In this document: positions 5,325 to 7,975 of the stretch, piece by piece | Numbering within the stretch: position 1 is the first letter of the stretch | How the letters are laid out: every line of letters begins with the position of its first letter | DNA from: Candidatus Omnitrophota bacterium | GTDB taxonomy: Bacteria; Omnitrophota; Omnitrophia; Omnitrophales; Aquincolibacteriaceae | NCBI GenBank assembly: GCA_023246995.1 | Contig: JAHFHI010000026.1 | Location: 1,450-9,424, forward strand | Reading direction: 5' to 3' | DNA length: 7,975 nucleotides | Position numbers and translations under genes: made by a program | The notes under the pieces: model-generated | The model's database searches: none | Told to the model about the DNA's origin: nothing | The model's input: the letters and a program-made list of their open reading frames with translations, nothing else

Positions 5325-6854
5325 TTAAATCCCCTCCGCGAGCCTGCAGCGGATCTGAAAATCCGCCACATCGTCGCTGCCTTCCCGGCGCGACTTGGTT
5401 TCCTTGGTCTTCACTTTGCTGAAATAGTTGGACTCCTCGAGCTTGGTCACGAAGGCAAAGACTTTGGACATCGACTGCGCGGTGCCTATAAGCACAAGCT
5501 TGCCGTTATCGCGGTACTGAAAGTCCGCGAGATAAATATCACTTCCGATCAGGCCGCTTACGATATCAAAAATCTTAAGACCCCGGCCGCGGACTTCGAG
5601 GAGCTTGCGTACCACGCGGGTTTTGGTGGAAACGCGCTCCAAACTACGGGCTTCTTCGGAAATCGCACCATGGATCTCCTCATATTTGCCGAGCAGGGTA
5701 TTTTTAATATAGACCTTGAAGCCCAGAAAAAGCGTGATCATCATGCAAAGCGACATGATGAGAATCCCGAGCATGATGATGTCCCGGCTGGTTTCTCGGA
5801 ATTGGCGCCGCAGCTTGATCTCACTCGGCGTGAGGTCAATTTTGGCCCGCCGGGAGTAAAAAAGAGCGCTCAAGGGCTCGAAAAAAGAGGCCTCTTTTTC
5901 GGCCTCGAGCCGCCTGAAGGCCTCCTCACTCGAGGTGAAAATGCGCCGGTAGTCGAAAGCCTTGACGATGGCCTGGGATTCTTTCAGGATTTCGCTTGAT
6001 TCCTGAATCGCCTGTTTGAGGGTTTCGGGGTACTCGCCGGCCCCGGTGATCAGAAGCGATTTGACCGGGGAACCGATCCCCTGATCCTGATAGGAAGCGA
6101 GCGATTTTTGAAGTTCGCTTAAAAATTCCGCTCGGGCGGTTTCGGGATTCTCTCCAAGCTGGGACGCTCCGACCGGAATCCCCCGCACAAAAATAAGCTG
6201 CCCCTTTTCAAAAATCGTAAGGTCGCTTGCGTCTTCTCCGACATGAAGGCCGGAGAAAACCTGGGATTCCTGGCCCGGGGGAGCCATGCCGCCGTAAGCG
6301 ACGCCCATGGTTTCAGGCGTAATCAAAATCCGGGTAAGCGACAGCTCGGCCCGCTCTAAAATCTTCATGTAGCGCTCCACGAATTTTCTATTCAGAATGA
6401 TCAGAAGAACGCTCGTGTAATGCTGCGTGAGCGTGTCCATGCAAAGAAAGTCCACGATGATCTCATCGCGGGAGTAGGGGCTCAAGCGGCCGGCCTGAAG
6501 ATCGATGATTTTTGCGATTTCCACCCTGTTGGTGGAAGGAATTTCGATATTTTTGGAAATAAACGATCTTGCCGCGATCGTACAGATCATCTGATCCGGA
6601 GAAATCCCGGCGCTCGCAACGTAGTCGGTGAGCATCCGGCTGATTTCCTCGTCGGATTCGCCCTTAAGGGCCTTGGCCCAGACTCCCTGGACCTTGAAAT
6701 TCTCCGCCGTCTCCCGGGCGTGAACCACCTTGATATAATTTTCCGAAAGCGTCAGCGCTACACGCTCCGGGCTTCGGCGCGAAACCCTGGAAAAACTTTT
6801 CCCGAACTTCGATGCGCCTCCCATGCGCGGCGGGGCCTTAAGAGCGGCGGGCAT
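5325..6854 (-). CDS. gspL: GspL-like platform protein: PilM (actin-like) domain fused to PilN-like periplasmic domain
   Basis: A 509-residue protein. Residues 30-300 are an actin-like PilM/GspL cytoplasmic domain, ending in a LLITGAGEY loop (267-275); a membrane helix lies at about 359-380 (IIMLGILIMSLCMMITLFLGF region); residues 381-509 form a short coiled coil and a PilN-like ferredoxin fold with LIGTAQSMSKVFAFVTKLEE (455-474) and NYF just after it. This cytoplasmic-TM-periplasmic design is that of GspL, which docks the GspE ATPase and pairs with GspM; separate PilM and PilN do the same in type IV pili. The phosphate-1 region reads ALTLSENYIKVV (33-44), where nucleotide-binding relatives have D-x-G, so ATP binding is doubtful; the phosphate-2-like LHVGEDASDLTIF (203-215) is partly kept. 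The ATG at 6854 is preceded by AGGTGATCC. It is followed by gspM after three bases. Annotation as a PilM/PilN fusion would be equally fair. Confidence 0.9.
   Translation of the reverse strand: MPAALKAPPRMGGASKFGKSFSRVSRRSPERVALTLSENYIKVVHARETAENFKVQGVWAKALKGESDEEISRMLTDYVASAGISPDQMICTIAARSFISKNIEIPSTNRVEIAKIIDLQAGRLSPYSRDEIIVDFLCMDTLTQHYTSVLLIILNRKFVERYMKILERAELSLTRILITPETMGVAYGGMAPPGQESQVFSGLHVGEDASDLTIFEKGQLIFVRGIPVGASQLGENPETARAEFLSELQKSLASYQDQGIGSPVKSLLITGAGEYPETLKQAIQESSEILKESQAIVKAFDYRRIFTSSEEAFRRLEAEKEASFFEPLSALFYSRRAKIDLTPSEIKLRRQFRETSRDIIMLGILIMSLCMMITLFLGFKVYIKNTLLGKYEEIHGAISEEARSLERVSTKTRVVRKLLEVRGRGLKIFDIVSGLIGSDIYLADFQYRDNGKLVLIGTAQSMSKVFAFVTKLEESNYFSKVKTKETKSRREGSDDVADFQIRCRLAEGI
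5331..5337 (-). promoter_or_regulatory. Ribosome binding site for the GTG start of gspM
   Basis: GGAGGGG on the minus strand ends nine bases before the GTG at 5321 and lies within the last codons of gspL. It supports a non-ATG start and a length of 251 residues. Confidence 0.6.
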
Positions 6855-6857
6855 GGA

Positions 6858-6863
6858 TCACCT
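6858..6863 (-). promoter_or_regulatory. Ribosome binding site of gspL overlapping the gspJ stop codon
   Basis: The minus strand reads TTAGGTGATCC before the ATG at 6854. GGTGATC matches the 3' half of the extended anti-Shine-Dalgarno complement, which explains the short spacing. The TAG stop of gspJ (6862-6864) is embedded in this site, so terminating ribosomes are placed at the gspL start. Confidence 0.55.
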
Positions 6864-7467
6864 AAGCGCACCCCTGCGACGCCGGAACCGGAAAAAAACG
6901 CATGTGCTTTTTCGGGTTCCCGGCTCCGAGGTCCAGACTTAACTTAACGGCCCGAGGGAGGCAATCGGCGTCCCAGGAAGCTTTCCATTGCCATTCCCGG
7001 GTCCTGGGATCGCGCGCGTAATATTCAAGCCCGAATCCAGAAACACCCTCAAGCGCTTTGCGGGTTTCTGCCGGGCCCGGCGCGCCCCGCAGCATTCGCG
7101 GATAATCGGTTTTTTCGGCGTACACCGCATTTTCGGAGGAAGTGAAATAATAGCGGGTCTGAACCGGAATCTGGAAGCTCCCGCCGGAGGTTTGGACGCG
7201 GGATGAAAGCGTGGAGAATTCCAGAAGATCCGCCTGCCCCTTGAAAGACCCCGGGCGGAAAATAAACGCGGATCGCAAATCCCGGCCGAATTTTTCCATA
7301 AAAAGATCCATTTCCCATTCCGGCCTCGGCATCATGGCATAACGCCACAGCTTCAGGCCCTGGGAAAATGTGGTGTACATGGCCCCGGCCAGAAACGAAA
7401 TAATCACCAGAGAGACCAAAACTTCCATTAAGGTAAACCCTTCCTTATTAAAAAGAAACCGCTTCAT
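6862..7467 (-). CDS. gspJ: GspJ, type II secretion minor pseudopilin
   Basis: A 201-residue pseudopilin. The leader MKRFLFNKEG is positively charged and ends in Gly10, the prepilin peptidase site; the mature protein begins FTLMEVLVSLVIISFLAGAM, with Glu15 at +5. The size, the long beta-rich globular domain (about 60-195), and late motifs such as GFGLEYY (144-150) and LPRAVKLSL (170-178) match GspJ rather than GspG, H or I. GspJ binds GspI and GspK in the pseudopilus tip. The ATG at 7467 lies 20 bases inside gspI and has no clear Shine-Dalgarno sequence, so it is probably translated by coupling to gspI. The stop is TAG at 6862, seven bases from gspL. Confidence 0.93.
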   Translation of the reverse strand: MKRFLFNKEGFTLMEVLVSLVIISFLAGAMYTTFSQGLKLWRYAMMPRPEWEMDLFMEKFGRDLRSAFIFRPGSFKGQADLLEFSTLSSRVQTSGGSFQIPVQTRYYFTSSENAVYAEKTDYPRMLRGAPGPAETRKALEGVSGFGLEYYARDPRTREWQWKASWDADCLPRAVKLSLDLGAGNPKKHMRFFPVPASQGCA

Positions 7468-7885
7468 CGGGCAGACTCAAATAAAAGGTTCTCCGGATGT
7501 CTTTTCGGATCCCGGATTCCTCCCAACCCACCCCAAGCTCCATTTCAACGAGCCCGGCCTGGCCTTCCACGCCTTTGGATTTAAGCTGATAACTAAAAGC
7601 TTTTCGCGCGCCGAGCATCATCCCCTGGCTTAAAGGCGCCTTCCCGCTTTTTTCGGCTTCCTGCTCGGCCTCCCACTTCTTGTTGGCCGCAAGACGGCTC
7701 GCCTCACTCCTGTGTTCCAAATAACCGGTGTGGCCCGCGAGCCTTAAGAGAATTTGATCCACCGCGACAAGCCCGGTCGAAAGAATCACCACACTAATCA
7801 AAACTTCGATCAGCGTGAACCCCGCGGCCGCCGCTTTGGGACTCCCTTGCCCGCAAGGTCCCTCTTTACCAGTTTGTAATATCAT
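7448..7885 (-). CDS. gspI: GspI, type II secretion minor pseudopilin
   Basis: A 145-residue pseudopilin from the ATG at 7885. Cleavage is expected after Gly22, before FTLIEVLISVVILSTGLVAV, with Glu27 at +5. After the helix, TGYLEHRSEASRLAANKKWE (53-72) parallels the 'L-x-Y-L-E-x-x-x-x-A-x-x-x-A-x-N' region typical of GspI, and length also fits GspI. GspI nucleates the tip by binding GspJ and GspK. The frame stays open upstream to the window edge region, but earlier Met codons would lie deep inside gspG; the chosen ATG overlaps gspG by only 20 bases, mirroring the 20-base gspI-gspJ overlap. The leader of 22 residues is longer than usual and Gly/Ala/Lys-rich; no in-frame start codon lies closer to the cut site. 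It directly follows gspG, where gspH is normally found; GspH is a less likely identity. Confidence 0.87.
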   Translation of the reverse strand: MILQTGKEGPCGQGSPKAAAAGFTLIEVLISVVILSTGLVAVDQILLRLAGHTGYLEHRSEASRLAANKKWEAEQEAEKSGKAPLSQGMMLGARKAFSYQLKSKGVEGQAGLVEMELGVGWEESGIRKDIRRTFYLSLPDEAVSF

Positions 7886-7975
7886 CCTTGGTCTCTTTGG
7901 GGTTTGAATTGCCGCCGAGCGAAGCGAGATCATAATCATGGGGCCGGTGTTTGCCCGGAGATTCATAGAGATAAG
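7866..7975 (-). CDS. gspG: GspG, type II secretion major pseudopilin, C-terminal end (5' truncated by window)
   Basis: Only the last 35 residues are in the window, in the frame whose codons start at 7973, ending at the TAA at 7866-7868. The translation begins YLYESPGKHRPHDYDLASLG and ends DDITNW. This is the signature C-terminus of GspG: Y-x-Y-x-S-P-G-x-H-x-x-x-x-D-x-x-S-L-G followed by an acidic loop and a D-I-x-N-W end. GspG is the shaft subunit of the pseudopilus. The usual loop after SLG ('ADG-x-x-GG-...-DI', a calcium site) is here GNSNPKETKD-DI, about two residues shorter and with Asn where the first Asp is normal. The fragment overlaps the start of gspI by 20 bases. It is too short in this window for simple ORF detection, but identity is clear from the motif. 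Confidence 0.9.
   Translation of the reverse strand, partial: YLYESPGKHRPHDYDLASLGGNSNPKETKDDITNW

Larger units (their letters stand above)
665..7975 (-). other. Type II secretion-like operon (gspG-I-J-L-M-TPR-coiled coil-K-S41-orphan), 5' end outside window
   Basis: Ten consecutive minus-strand genes are joined by overlaps (20, 20, 4, 4 and 49 bases) or gaps of 3-32 bases, with no room for internal promoters or terminators outside coding sequence. The pseudopilins (G, I, J, K) and platform proteins (L, M) identify a T2SS. No gspC, D, E, F or H is seen here; D, E and F would be expected upstream of gspG beyond the right edge. The classical order G-H-I-J-K-L-M is broken: gspH is absent after gspG, and gspK follows two accessory genes behind gspM. 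The single-operon statement is inferred from spacing. Confidence 0.8.

Noticed and set aside
4821..5999. Long plus-strand open frame (392 codons) antisense to gspM and gspL.
   Set aside because: Both minus-strand genes have clear domains, membrane helices and ribosome sites. The plus-strand translation has no recognisable domain, crosses the junction of two real genes, and is explained by codon choice in the opposite strand.
4570..6854. Reading the L/M pair as part of a type IV pilus (PilM-PilN-PilO) operon.
   Set aside because: PilM and PilN are fused as in GspL, no PilP or PilQ follows, and the flanking G, I, J and K pseudopilins are those of a T2SS.
7448..7885. Identity as GspH instead of GspI.
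   Set aside because: The YLE...EASRLAANK segment after the helix and the length fit GspI, and GspI pairs with the J and K genes present; GspH usually has a longer beta domain and a different post-helix pattern.
1..7975. Mobile elements, CRISPR arrays, tRNA or rRNA genes.
   Set aside because: No direct-repeat arrays, terminal inverted repeats, transposase motifs or cloverleaf-like sequences were noticed by eye, and nearly all bases are in protein-coding genes.

Overview
The window reads as chromosomal DNA from an uncultured Gram-negative (diderm) bacterium of moderate GC content. The evidence is a type II secretion (T2SS, general secretion pathway) gene cluster of pseudopilins plus inner-membrane platform proteins, which only makes sense in a cell with an outer membrane. 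The gene content (a PilM/PilN-like GspL, TPR and coiled-coil accessory proteins, a GT-C glycosyltransferase next door) would fit a lineage such as Omnitrophota or a related environmental phylum. That placement is an impression, not something the sequence proves.

Layout. From the right edge leftwards, everything between 7975 and 665 lies on the minus strand and is packed like one operon, with overlaps or gaps of no more than about 32 bases. The order is: 3' end of gspG (major pseudopilin, cut by the window edge) - gspI - gspJ - gspL (actin-like PilM domain fused to a PilN-like domain) - gspM/pilO-like - a TPR protein - a small membrane/coiled-coil protein - gspK - an S41 carboxyl-terminal processing protease with a PDZ domain - a 160-residue exported protein of unknown function. 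The promoter must lie beyond base 7975. On the plus strand, bases 1-681 hold the C-terminal part of a multi-pass membrane glycosyltransferase-like protein. Its stop codon overlaps the end of the minus-strand operon by 17 bases, so the two units converge.

How the genes work together. GspG would form the pseudopilus shaft. GspI, GspJ and GspK are the minor pseudopilins that make the tip complex. GspL and GspM form the inner-membrane platform that links the (unseen) GspE ATPase to the pseudopilus. The TPR and coiled-coil proteins are translationally coupled to gspM (ATGA overlaps at both junctions) and sit before gspK, so they are good candidates for lineage-specific parts of this machine. The S41 protease and the last small protein are exported and may process, or be, cargo or quality-control factors; this is inference from position only.

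Notable points: there is no gspH between gspG and gspI; gspK is displaced behind gspL/gspM; the GspG calcium-loop region departs from the classical pattern; and there is a pair of unrecognised coupled accessory genes. I found no RNA genes, mobile elements, CRISPR arrays or convincing terminators. No stretch over 300 bases lacks a gene.
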